Part shown: positions 20,736-31,742 of the stretch, piece by piece | Layout: every line of letters starts with the position of its first letter | How positions within the stretch are numbered: the stretch's first letter is position 1 | DNA from: Rebecca billardiae RCC1528 | Taxonomy: Eukaryota > Haptophyta | Length of the DNA: 64,000 nucleotides | Assembly (NCBI GenBank): GCA_965240325.2 | Contig: OZ251233.1 | Location: forward strand, 620,001 to 684,000 | Direction: 5' to 3' | The notes under the pieces: model-generated | The model's input: the letters and a program-made list of their open reading frames with translations, nothing else | Told to the model about the DNA's origin: nothing | Database searches by the model: none | Translations under genes and position numbers: made by a program

Positions 20736-21804
20736 GGAGGCGGAGGAGCGCCGCTGGCTGTCCGTGAGTGTGCCGGCGCCGCCGCGGCCTGCCGCCCGGG
20801 GGCCCCGGGCCCGGGCGGGGCCGCTGTGCTCCGGCGTCGGCCGGGGCAGGGTGCGCCGGGGGGCAGTCGCGGCGGAAGCGGTCGGCTGCACGACGTGGGC
20901 TGCCCTGACCGGCCCCGAAGGTGCGCCTGTCACGCCGAGGGTCGGCCCGCCTGCAGGTACGCTCACTTTCCGCTTGGTATGGAGCGTTCGTTGGAACTTG
21001 ACGCCGGTTTGGCGCCCGCGCGGCGAGGGCGACGACGGGCGTACACGGGGCCCGCGGCGGCGGGAAGCGCGCGGGCGCGGCCGAGAACGGCACGGTCCGG
21101 ACGCCTCTCGCCAGCCGCGGACGCGCACCGCGCCTCCTCCTCGCACGCTGCTAACTTGATCCGGGTTAAACGGTGGTTTTGCTGCCGACCAGCTCAAGTT
21201 CCACGGCTGGTCAAGGTTCGGCTTGCGACCTCGCCGCTGGTGCTAGCAAGAAGGTACACGAGCTGGTCGAACTCCCACGCACCCGCTCTGCGCTCGTCGA
21301 CGCCCTCTGAAGGTGACTTGGGGTGCATGCGGGGCAGTGGAATGCAGTGGTTCGGCGTTGCCTCTCAGTCGTCCAGCGCGCAGGCCATGTGGCGCGGGTG
21401 TGGTGCGCGCATGGCCCGGTAATTCGGTCGCGGCATGTCTGTCTGGGCTGCCCAAGGCCTGCCGCACCGCGAAGCGAGCGCTCAGGAGCGTGTGCCGACC
21501 GTGCCAGCCCCGCCGAGATGGGGCACTTCGCTGGGAAATGCGGTGTCAAGTTCCAAGCCCCGCCAAGTTCCAACGAGCGCTCCATACCCGCGCCGCAAAG
21601 GCGAGCTGCTTCCGACTCACATCTCGTCACCGTGCGGTCACTCCGGCGATGCCGCTGCGAGCGCCGAGCCCGCGTCCGGCCAGGTATACGCCCACCTAGC
21701 GGGGAGGGGCACGGGCGGCGGCGGAGCAGCGACGCGGCAGTCATAACGCGATAACCGCCGCGGACTGCCAAACCCACCACTCCCGTCGCGTCGGCCATCG
21801 CCCC
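20736..21804. repeat. 462-bp repeat unit interrupted by a TIR element
   Basis: Same unit as 16519-16980. The left part is 20736-20979, the right part 21585-21804; the 605 bp between them form an inserted element. The right edge touches the large palindrome. Confidence 0.75.
20980..21584. mobile_element. MITE-like TIR element with TA target duplication
   Basis: 605 bp. The ends are TGGAGCGTTCGTTGGAACTT at left and the complement of TGGAGCGCTCGTTGGAACTT at right: about 21 bp with one mismatch. TA precedes (20978-20979) and follows (21585-21586), while the empty copy of the same locus at 16761-16762 has one TA. A subterminal CAAGTTCCAA motif is repeated near the right end. No long meaningful frame, so non-autonomous; TA duplication is typical of Tc1/mariner-like and some other cut-and-paste elements. 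Confidence 0.85.
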
Positions 21805-22659
21805 GAAACTGGGGCTTTTGGCCCAGTTTGCGATGGCACAGTGGGGGGCTTCGCGGGTCAGTAAACTGGGGAAAAGCCTCAGTTTCAGATGGCACGCGCC
21901 CACTGCGGCCGTGCCATCGCAAACTGGGCCGAATCGCCCAGTTTGCGTGTGCACGGGGACGCACTGCGGCCGGCTGCAACTTGGCTCAGCATGGGGCAGC
22001 TGTCCACAGCCCAGGCGGGGCGTCACCGCCTGCGGGCCGCCGGTGGGCAGGGCGGACGGCGTCGCAGAGCTCATGCGTGGGAGCAGCGCGTTGAGGAGGC
22101 AACCAAGGTCGAGAAGGAGGGGGCAAGGCCGGCAAGCAGCAGGGCCACCGGTACGTTCCGGTACATGCCTCCACACCGGTGCACATCACCCTTGCTCGCG
22201 GCCGTGACCTGTGCTGCCAAACACCTCATCATCGCCCACCTTGCAGTGACGGCCGAGCTAGGGCGAACACTCACAGGCACCGAACACGCATCGACCGTGC
22301 CCACTGGTGCTGGCATGCTGTCCTCTACTTGCTGTCGGACAGCAAGGAGGCGGCACCGCCGCAGCTGCGAGCGGGTGAGGTGCTGCTCTGCTCAGCGAGG
22401 CTGAGAGGCTGAGCACGGATCACGGATGGTGAGCCCTGGTCTCGCAACGCATCCAGGAGAGCAGTTGGTGCATAACTGTGCTCAGACGTGCAGGACCAAC
22501 CATCCGGTGCTGCTTCAAGCACCCGCGCCAACAGCGGCGGTACTCAACTCCACGCTGCTCATGCGGCCGCACAGCTGCGGGGATGGTACCACGGCGGGCG
22601 GCGGCGGTCGACGCAGCTGTCAGCTCGGCGGTGCGCGCCCGAGGGGCCTAGGTGACGAA

Positions 22660-24430
22660 CGCGCCGAGCGCGGTGTCGCTGCTCGCTTCGCCCAGCGCGC
22701 GCGAGCCGCTGCCATCGGGTGCCGCTGGGCACGCGCCCAGCTCGGGCTGCAGCAGCTGCACTCGACTCCGCGCCGAGTGCGGCGGCAGCAGCAGGGATGG
22801 TGCCACGGCGGGCTGCGGCAGTCGCTGGAGGTGGCAGCTCGGTGGTGCGCGCCCGATGAGCCTGGGCGCTGGGCGCACCGAGCGCGGTGACGCTGCTCGC
22901 CTCGCCCAGCGCGTTCGAGCCGCTGCCATCGGGCGCCGCTGCGCCCTCGCCCAGCTTGGGCAGCAGCAGCTGCGCTCGACTCCGCGCCGAGTGCGGCGGC
23001 AGCAGCAGGGATGGTGCCACGGCGGGCTGTGGCAGTCGCTGGAGGTGGCAGCTCGGTGGTGCGCGCCCGATGAGCCTGGGCGCTGGGCGCACCGAGCGCG
23101 GTGACGCTGCTCGCCTCGCCCAGCGCGTTCGAGCCGCTGCCATCGGGCGCCGCTGCGCCCGCGCCCAGCTTGGGCAGCAGCAGCTGCGCTCGACTCCGCG
23201 CCGAGTGCGGCGGCAGCAGCAGGGATGGTGCCACGGCGGGCTGTGGCAGTCGCTGGAGGTGGCAGCTCGGTGGTGCGCGCCCGATGAGCCTGGGCGCTGG
23301 GCGCACCGAGCGCGGTGACGCTGCTCGCCTCGCCCAGCGCGTTCGAGCCGCTGCCATCGGGCGCCGCTGCGCCCGCGCCCAGCTTGGGCAGCAGCAGCTG
23401 CGCTCGACTCCGCGCCGAGTGCGGCGGCAGCAGCAGGGATGGTGCCACGGCGGGCTGTGGCAGTCGCTGGAGGTGGCAGCTCGGTGGCGCGCGCCCGATG
23501 AGCCTGGGCGCTGGGCGCACCGAGCGCGGTGACGCTGCTCGCCTCGCCCAGCGCGTTCGAGCCGCTGCCTCCGGGCGCCGCTGCGCCCGCGCCCAGCTTG
23601 GGCAGCAGCAGCTGCGCTCGACTCCGCGCCGAGTGCGGCGGCAGCAGCAGGGATGGTGCCACGGCGGGCTGTGGCAGTCGCTGGAGGTGGCAGCTCGGTG
23701 GTGCGCGCCCGATGAGCCTGGGCGCTGGGCGCACCGAGCGCGGTGACGCTGCTCGCCTCGCCCAGCGCGTTCGAGCCGCTGCCATCGGGCGCCGCTGCGC
23801 CCGCGCCCAGCTTGGGCAGCAGCAGCTGCGCTCGACTCCGCGCCGAGTGCGGCGGCAGCAGCAGGGATGGTGCCACGGCGGGCTGTGGCAGTCGCTGGAG
23901 GTGGCAGCTCGGTGGTGCGCGCCCGATGAGCCTGGGCGCTGGGCGCACCGAGCGCGGTGACGCTGCTCGCCTCGCCCAGCGCGCTGGAGCCGCTGCCATC
24001 GGGCGCTGCTGCGCCCGCGCCCAGCTTGGGCAGCAGCAGCTGCGCTCGACTCCGCGCCGAGTGCGGCGGCAGCAGCAGGGATGGTGCCACGGCGGGCTGC
24101 GGCAGTCGCTGGAGGTGGCAGCTCGGCGGTGCGCGCCCGATGAGCCTGGGCGCTGGGCGCACCGAGCACGGTGACGCTGCTCGCCTCGCCCAGCGCGCTG
24201 GAGCCGCTGCCATCGGGCGCTGCTGCGCCCGCGCCCAGCTTGGGCAGCAGCAGCTGCGCTCGACTCCGCGCCGAGTGCGGCGGCAGCAGCAGGGATGGTG
24301 CCACGGCGGGCTGTGGCAGTCGCTGGAGGTGGCAGCTCGGTGGCGCGCGCCCGATGAGCCTGGGCGCTGGGCGCACCGAGCACGGTGACGCTGCTTGCCT
24401 CGCCCATCGCGCTGGTGAGCCGCGGCCACC
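22660..24430. repeat. 214-bp tandem array, left arm
   Basis: About eight copies with a strict 214-bp period (frames restart at 22887, 23101, 23315, 23529, 23743, 23957, 24171). Because 214 is one more than a multiple of three, successive units are read in shifting frames, yet all three minus-strand frames stay open for about 1.8 kb. The predicted peptides (RHRARCAQRPGSSGAH type) are low-complexity and I do not regard them as genes. Confidence 0.85.
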
Positions 24431-25330
24431 CGGCGCTGCGCTGTCTGCGCGCAGCCGGAGCAGCTGCAGCAGCTCAGATCAGCACCGTCGCGACTGCTCG
24501 GTCGATGCGTATGATGAACTAGAAGAGTGACGACGATGAATTCGTCTCGTCATCTGCTGCTCATAATCAATATAAATGCGCGCGCGCGGCTTATTGACGA
24601 GCAGAGTGCTAGCTCCGGACTGACTCAAATAGTCACCGCCGGCGGATATTATATCCCGCGGCGGGCGCGTCCCCGCCGGATCATTGAGTGACTGTGACTG
24701 CGGTCGCGGACGTGATTATGATGACGACATGATACGATAGAAGTCGTAGAGGCGGTAGACTTGTACGGATCGCACTTACAGTAGCAGTCGGATGATGACG
24801 GGCGGGCTCCGATCACGGACACCGGCCGCGACTACGGTAATGATGATGAGTGATGACTCGGCCGTGAGTGATCAATGCGCCGACGATGACTGTATCGCGC
24901 CGACTTAGATATACGGTCCAACTATGACCGGCCGGGCCGTGCGCGGCGGCAGACCGGATATCCGATGGCGACGCGACTCATCATCGTCAGTATATATATA
25001 TATACAAGTTCTCATCTGGCCGCACCGTCAGTCATATATATGGCACTCTGCCGTGATCAGTCGAGCGCGTGACGGACACAGTTCCGTATAAGGCTCATTA
25101 CCACGTCCACGGGCACGGCGCCACCCGCCCACCGGTCGCCAATGATGCCCGAATAGACGCCGCCTCGCCGGCTGCTGCTGCTGCCTGCGCCCCGGCACAA
25201 GCGACTCGCTCAGCTACTTCATACGCAGCGACCGAGCAGCAGTCGCGGTAGTAATCTGCTGAGCAGCAGCAGTTAATCACCGCCAGCCTGCTGCTGCTGC
25301 TGCCTGCCACGACACGGCACGCGGCGTGGA
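24431..25330. other. Palindrome centre, moderately AT-rich, no gene
   Basis: About 900 bp with lower GC than the arrays, a short (TA)n at 24992-25004 and several ATGATGATG-like stretches. No coding or RNA feature recognised. Confidence 0.5.
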
Positions 25331-27570
25331 GTCGAGCCGGCAGAGTCTGCAGCTGCCCGGGCGGTGCAGCAGCATCAGATGGCAGCGGCTCGAGCGCGGT
25401 GGGCGAGGCGAGCAGCGTCAGCGCGCTCTGTGCGTCCAGCGCCCAGGCCCCTGGGGCACGAACCGCCGGGGTGTCAGCTCCAGCGACCGCCGCCGGCCGC
25501 CGTGGCACCATCCTTGCTGCTACCGCCGCACGCGGTGGGAAGTCGAGCGCAGCTGCTGCTGCCCAAGCGGGGCGCAGGCGCAGCAGCATCGGATGGCAGC
25601 GGCTCCAGCGCGCTGCGGGAAGCGAGCGGCGTCACCGCGCTCAGTGCGCCAAACGCCTAGCCCCCTCGGGCGCGCACCGCCGGGCTTTGAGCTCCAGCGA
25701 CCGCCGCCGCCAGCCGTGGCACCATCCCTGCTGCTGCTGCCGCACGCGGCGCGGAGTTGAGCGCATCTGCTGCTGCCCCGGCTGGGCGCGGGCGCAGCAG
25801 CGCGCGATGACAGCGGCTCCAGCGCGAGAGGAGAGGCGAGCGGCGTCAGCGCGCATAGTGCGCCCGCCACGCAGGCTCCTCGGACGCGAACCACCTAGCT
25901 GCCAGCGGCAGCGCCTGCCGCCGCCCGCCGTGGCACCATCCCTGCTGCTGCCGCCGCACTCGGCGCGGAGTCGAGCGCAGCTGCTGCTGCCCAAGCTGGG
26001 CGCGTGCCCAGCGGCACCCGATGGCAGCGGCTCGCGCGCGCTGGGCGAGGCGAGCAGCGACACCGCGCTCGGCGCGTTCGTCACCTAGGCCCCTCGGGCG
26101 CGCACCACCGAGCTGCCAGCTCCAGCGACTGCCGCAGCCCGCCGTGGCACCATCCCTGCTGCTGCCGTCGCACTCGGCGCGGAGTCGAGCGCAGCTGCTG
26201 CTGCCCAAGCTGGGCGCGGGCGCAGCAGCGCCCGATGGCAGCGGCTCCAGCGCGCTGGGCGAGGCGAGCAGCGTCACCGCGCTCGGTGCGCCCAGCGCCC
26301 AGGCTCATCGGGCGCGCACCGCCGAGCTGCCACCTCCAGCGACTGCCGCAGCCCGCCGTGGCACCATCCCTGCTGCTGCCGCCGCACTCGGCGCGGAGTC
26401 GAGCGCAGCTGCTGCTGCCCAAGCTGGGCGCGGGCGCAGCAGCGCCCGATGGCAGCGGCTCCAGCGCGCTGGGCGAGGCGAGCAGCGTCACCGCGCTCGG
26501 TGCGCCCAGCGCCCAGGCTCATCGGGCGCGCACCACCGAGCTGCCACCTCCAGCGACTGCCGCAGCCCGCCGTGGCACCATCCCTGCTGCTGCCGCCGCA
26601 CTCGGCGCGGAGTCGAGCGCAGCTGCTGCTGCCCAAGCTGGGCGCGGGCGCAGCAGCGCCCGATGGCAGCGGCTCCAGCGCGCTGGGCGAGGCGAGCAGC
26701 GTCACCGTGCTCGGTGCGCCCAGCGCCCAGGCTCATCGGGCGCGCACCGCCGAGCTGCCACCTCCAGCAACTGCCGCAGCCCGCCGTGGCACCATCCCTG
26801 CTGCTGCCGCCGCACTCGGCGCGGAGTCGAGCGCAGCTGCAGCTGCCCCGGCTGGGCGCAGGCGCAGCAGCGCCCGATGGCAGCGGCTCCAGCGCGCTGG
26901 GCGAGGCGAGCAGCGACACCGCGCTCGGCGCGTTCGTCACCTAGGCCCCTCGGGCGCGCAGCGCCGAGCTGACCGCTGCGTCGACCGCCGCCGCCCGCCG
27001 TGGCACCATCCCTGCTGCTGCCGCCGCACTCGGCGCGGAGTCGAGCGCAGCTGCAGCTGCCCAAGCTGGGCGCGGGCGCAGCAGCGCCTGGTGACAGCGG
27101 CTCGAGCGCGCTGGGCGAGGCGAGCAGCGTCACCGCGCTCGGTGCGCCCAGCGCCCAGGCTCATCGGGCGCGCGCCACCGAGCTGCCACCTCCAGCGACT
27201 GCCACAGCCCGCCGTGGCACCATCCCTGCTGCTGCCGCCGCACTCGGCGCGGAGTCGAGCGCAGCTGCTGCTGCCCAAGCTGGGCGCGGGCGCAGCGGCG
27301 CCCGGAGGCAGCGGCTCGAACGCGCTGGGCGAGGCGAGCAGCGTCACTACGCTCGGTGCGCCCAGCGCCCAGACTCATCGGGCGCGCACCACCGAGCTGC
27401 CACCTCCAGCGACTGCCGCAGCCCGCCGTGGCACCATCCCTGCTGCTGCCGCCGCACTCGGCGCGGAGTCGAGTGCAGCTGCTGCAGCCCGAGCTGGGCG
27501 CGTGCCCAGCGGCACCCGATGGCAGCGGCTCGCGCGCGCTGGGCGAAGCGAGCAGCGTCACCGCGCTCGG
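25331..27570. repeat. 214-bp tandem array, right arm
   Basis: Inverted counterpart of the left array with the same 214-bp period (minus-strand frame starts at 26277, 26491, 26705). Units before about 25990 are diverged, and a variant unit related to the array edge recurs internally near 26930-27010. More copies than the left array because of the degenerate units toward the centre. Confidence 0.8.
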
Positions 27571-28429
27571 CGCGTTCGTCACCTAGGCCCCTCGGGCGCG
27601 CACCGCCGAGCTGACAGCTGCGTCGACCGCCGCCGCCCGCCGTGGTACCATCCCCGCAGCTGTGCGGCCGCATGAGCAGCGTGGAGTTGAGTACCGCCGC
27701 TGTTGGCGCGGGTGCTTGAAGCAGCACCGGATGGTTGGTCCTGCACGTCTGAGCACAGTTATGCACCAACTGCTCTCCTGGATGCGTTGCGAGACCAGGG
27801 CTCACCATCCGTGATCCGTGCTCAGCCTCTCAGCCTCGCTGAGCAGAGCAGCACCTCACCCGCTCGCAGCTGCGGCGGTGCCGCCTCCTTGCTGTCCGAC
27901 AGCAAGTAGAGGACAGCATGCCAGCACCAGTGGGCACGGTCGATGCGTGTTCGGTGCCTGTGAGTGTTCGCCCTAGCTCGGCCGTCACTGCAAGGTGGGC
28001 GATGATGAGGTGTTTGGCAGCACAGGTCACGGCCGCGAGCAAGGGTGATGTGCACCGGTGTGGAGGCATGTACCGGAACGTACCGGTGGCCCTGCTGCTT
28101 GCCGGCCTTGCCCCCTCCTTCTCGACCTTGGTTGCCTCCTCAACGCGCTGCTCCCACGCATGAGCTCTGCGACGCCGTCCGCCCTGCCCACCGGCGGCCC
28201 GCAGGCGGTGACGCCCCGCCTGGGCTGTGGACAGCTGCCCCATGCTGAGCCAAGTTGCAGCCGGCCGCAGTGCGTCCCCGTGCACACGCAAACTGGGCGA
28301 TTCGGCCCAGTTTGCGATGGCACGGCCGCAGTGGGCGCGTGCCATCTGAAACTGAGGCTTTTCCCCAGTTTACTGACCCGCGAAGCCCCCCACTGTGCCA
28401 TCGCAAACTGGGCCAAAAGCCCCAGTTTC

Positions 28430-30660
28430 AGCTGGCATCCGCCACTGCAGAGCGCCAAACCTTATTGGCGGCACACCGACAGATGTCGCGGATGCTCGCG
28501 TGGTCGGTTATCGAAACGGCAAGGCGTTCCGCACGGCATAGGATAGCACGAATGGCATATGCGAGTGAGTACCTCTCCACACATTCTTGTAGGTTGTCCT
28601 AGGAGGACCGTTTGTATGAAAGTAATCCCCACGCCACATACAAACAATCGAGATCGCGGGCGCGAACATTGTCCTATTTGCCAATACGGTAGAGGAGTCG
28701 GGGGGGGAGCATCAGGTAAAAGTGTGTTGTGCGTAAATTCCCCTTTATAACGGGCTCCGGGTGATCAGACTGGCGGCCGAAGCCTCCAGCCCTACCCTGG
28801 CCAGCCCCCAACCAACCACCACCCTCACCCAACCTCTAACCACTGACCGATACACCAAAGTTGGTCACCAAGTGCCTTGACACCACTCCGCTGTGGACAG
28901 CCCGCCTCCAGAGGGGGCGGGGGTATGCCATTGCCGACAGCATACAAGCCCAACACTGTGGGGTGGTCCCAGGTACCAGCAGTGCACTGCCTTGCAATTC
29001 GAGATCATCGAGTTTGAGCCCAGTCCGAGTCGGCAGACTGGGCACCCCTTAGGGTGCCCCAGTGTGGGCAGAGGGCCAGCCACTAGCCGATCCCTGCGCG
29101 GGGGAGGGGACGGAGGGGGCTGTCAGCGAGCCCAGTAGCTGGGCCGGGGTCTGGGCCACTGGTCCTGGCAGTGAGGCGCCTGTATTTCACTCGTGCTGCT
29201 ATGGAGGCAGATGGTGTCATGTCAGACATGTGTGCGATATCGGGCATCAAGTCAGGGCGTGAGCCTGCAGGCGGTCTTGCGTGTCGCGGTCGTGGCTTTT
29301 CGGTGAACTCGATGCAGGGAGCTCTTGCGTGGACAAGAGGCTCTCGCCCAGTGCCACTGCGGCATCGCGGGTGAGTTGCCCGCGGCCGCAAAGTCATCGT
29401 CACCACCATGGTGACTCAACAGTCACGGTGTACTGTCTTGGCCTACCCCAGCCAGTGAGAGTACGCACTACGACTGACTGGCACAGCCCAAAGCGTGGAG
29501 TGTACGATGTCCTCGCGTTGAGCACAGAGCATTGCGAGGCCTGGTCAAGGTCGGACACTCTGCGTAGCTAGTCAGCTAACAATCGGCTGAGGTACTGGCA
29601 GGAGTTGTCGCCGTGCGCGGTATCACGATGGCTGCAGCCTCCTTAACGATGGTGTGCGCCCGTGACACATGCCCTTGCGACGTGGGTGCCATTCAGCTAG
29701 AGGTCAGAGACTGGCGTGGCGAACCGTCGAACCGCCGCGGATACGTGGCGGGCTATGGCCTACTAAGACTGACGACTGTACGGCGGTACCATTCCGAAGA
29801 CTGTGACATCTGGACCTCTGCAACGGTATCATCAGTGGTACCTAGAATAGAGTCGTGCCTCGATGCGTTATGTTTAGCCTCCAAAGCTGCTATATACCGT
29901 CAGCAATAGCGAGCATTGTGGCCGCACTGCCACTCACCCTTCCGGCTTCCGCCGGATGCGGCCGGACCCGCCCCGTGCTATCTCCGAGTAGCCGCACCAG
30001 TACTATATTGTCATCATCCACTTTTACTGACCTGATGCTCGTATCATCGTCATTGTTATTCATCAAGCAGACCTACGGGCCGTTCGGCCGGTATCCGCCT
30101 TCTGCTATGAGCAGTCAGCGGCCGGCTCTCTCTACCCTGCCCTTGAGGCTGGTCGTGCGCGACTGCGCGTGCTCGCCGCCGACGGCCGATCCGATCGGCC
30201 AATCCCAAAGTTGTATCGCCAGTAGTCTGCACATCGTCGTCGTGCTTGAGCAGCCAGCACATCACCGGCGGGCCGTCACGCCGCGAGACTTCGCTGTGGA
30301 GTCTGCCAGCCGGTGATGGGCGGATGGTCAGACCAGTCGTTCAGAGCGATGAGAACATCTCGCGCCACTAGCGCATCACAGACAGCAGGGCGAGTGCTGC
30401 TGCACAGTGGCACAGTCACTCTCTAGCCTATTCTGAGACCAAAAATGTGCGTGGCGTACGGTAGCTGATCCTGCTGTGCAACGAACGCCGTCATCAACGG
30501 CCGTACTGTGTTTCATTCAGAGCGATTGAGGGGTGCCTGGGAGCCCTGGACGTGCGGTCGACTGTGCGCCCCTTTTATTCTCTTCTTCTAAGGCAACTGT
30601 ACCTGTTACTGGTACCATCGGCGACGGCTAGACATGGGCGCTGACAGTTGGCGGGCGTCA
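28430..30660. other. Intergenic, lower GC, no gene recognised
   Basis: The first 40 bp match the uninterrupted target of the foldback element at 15181. A perfect small hairpin GGGCACCCCTTAGGGTGCCC lies near 29038-29057. Several frames of 70-100 codons exist (for example around 29281 and 29613) but with no recognisable motif or splice structure. Composition differs clearly from the flanking GC-rich arms. Confidence 0.45.
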
Positions 30661-30673
30661 ATCTCGCCTGCCT

Positions 30674-30864
30674 TATAATATATATATATATATATATGTG
30701 TATATATATATGTGTGTATGTATGTATGTATGTATGTATGTATGTATGTATGTATGTATGTATGTATGTATGTATGTATGTATGTATGTATGTATGTATG
30801 TATGTATGTATGTATGTATGTATGTATGTATGTATGTATGTATGTATGTATGTATGTATGTATG

Positions 30865-30961
<97 letters not shown>
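30674..30961. repeat. Compound microsatellite (TA)n-(TATG)n-(TG)n
   Basis: (TA)n at 30676-30712, about 37 TATG/GTAT units to about 30863, then about 48 TG units to 30961. Pure and long, so highly mutable; the MYVCMYVC and HTHTHT peptides are translation artefacts. Confidence 0.95.
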
Positions 30962-30962
<1 letters not shown>

Positions 30963-31586
30963 CGTTATAGGGAGTCACTAACTGAGTGTCTATGAGCGAC
31001 GCCAAGAATCCGGCTCGCATGGCATTCCTGCGTTGTCCCGCGCGCACCGCCGCGCGCAGGAGTCCTGGTGCGCTGCCAATCTGGCCCACAGCGGCGCACC
31101 TGCAGGACTCGGTTGGTTACCGCTCGTCGGGGCGATCAGGTTTCGCTCTCGGGGCGCCAGTTGGGCTGCTCACGACGAAGGCGCCGAGCTGGGCAGGGGG
31201 CCTTCGCCTGCATCGGACCACTGAGGTGCACTCTCCGCTGCAGGAGGTGCACCGCGGTCGCCGCAGCCCCTCTGCTCGGTAAGGTCGCTGGCTGTCTGTG
31301 TGGCCCGGCTCCCCACCTCGGATCGTTCGGCGGCGCCGCGACGACATCATCTGTCCTCGCCGCGTCGCCCCTCATGCCATCCTGGCCTCTTGCTCTCGCC
31401 GCTGTCGCGTCAACCCGCACGCTTCATCGTTGTTCGTTGCTCAAATCCCAACATAGCTAACCTGACGATCGTTCCATGATCATCGTGGTCGTCTACTCCA
31501 CGACGCCACGCGCCGCGACCATCCAGCTCCAAAGTCCAGTCTCTGTCTTACCCGACGCCTTGTACGAGCGGGGCATGGCGGAGTGG
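30962..31586. other. Intergenic, unconvincing ORFs
   Basis: Frames of up to 130 codons overlap on both strands between 30986 and 31460; none shows a domain. A TGGCGGAGTGGCTAG stretch at 31577 resembles a tRNA D-arm, but no T-arm or acceptor stem follows. Confidence 0.4.
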
Positions 31587-31589
31587 CTA

Positions 31590-31742
31590 GACATATCTAT
31601 ATCTATATCTATATAGATCTATATAGATATCTACATCTACATCTACATCTACATCTACATCTACATCTACATCTACATCTACATCTACATCTACATCTAC
31701 ATCTACATCTACATCTACATATATATATATATATATATATAT
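31590..31742. repeat. Compound microsatellite (TATCTA)n-(ATCTAC)n-(AT)n
   Basis: Mixed TATCTATA start, about sixteen ATCTAC hexamers from 31626 to about 31720, then (AT)n to 31742. Confidence 0.95.

Larger units (their letters stand above)
21805..28429. repeat. 6.6-kb imperfect palindrome (giant inverted repeat)
   Basis: Left and right arms are mirror images about position 25117: matching points always sum to 50234 (21805/28429, 22426/27808, 23957/26277), so the arms stay in register for about 2.4 kb (21805-24200 and 26030-28429). The outer 850 bp of each arm are unique sequence; the inner parts are 214-bp tandem arrays. The ends begin GAAACTGGGGCTTTTGGCCC and contain three short AAACTGGG/CCCAGTTT hairpins. 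No TSD is visible. It may be a giant foldback element, a recombination product, or an assembly fold-back. Confidence 0.8.

Noticed and set aside
22559-24429. About 600-codon minus-strand frames in the tandem array
   Set aside because: They arise from a 214-bp GC-rich repeat and are equivalent in all three frames; low-complexity peptides without domain features.
30648-31089. MYVCMYVC and HTHTHT repeat proteins
   Set aside because: Pure translations of microsatellites.
31560-31600. tRNA-like GGCATGGCGGAGTGGCTAG
   Set aside because: Only a D-arm resemblance; microsatellite follows and no T-arm or acceptor pairing is found.
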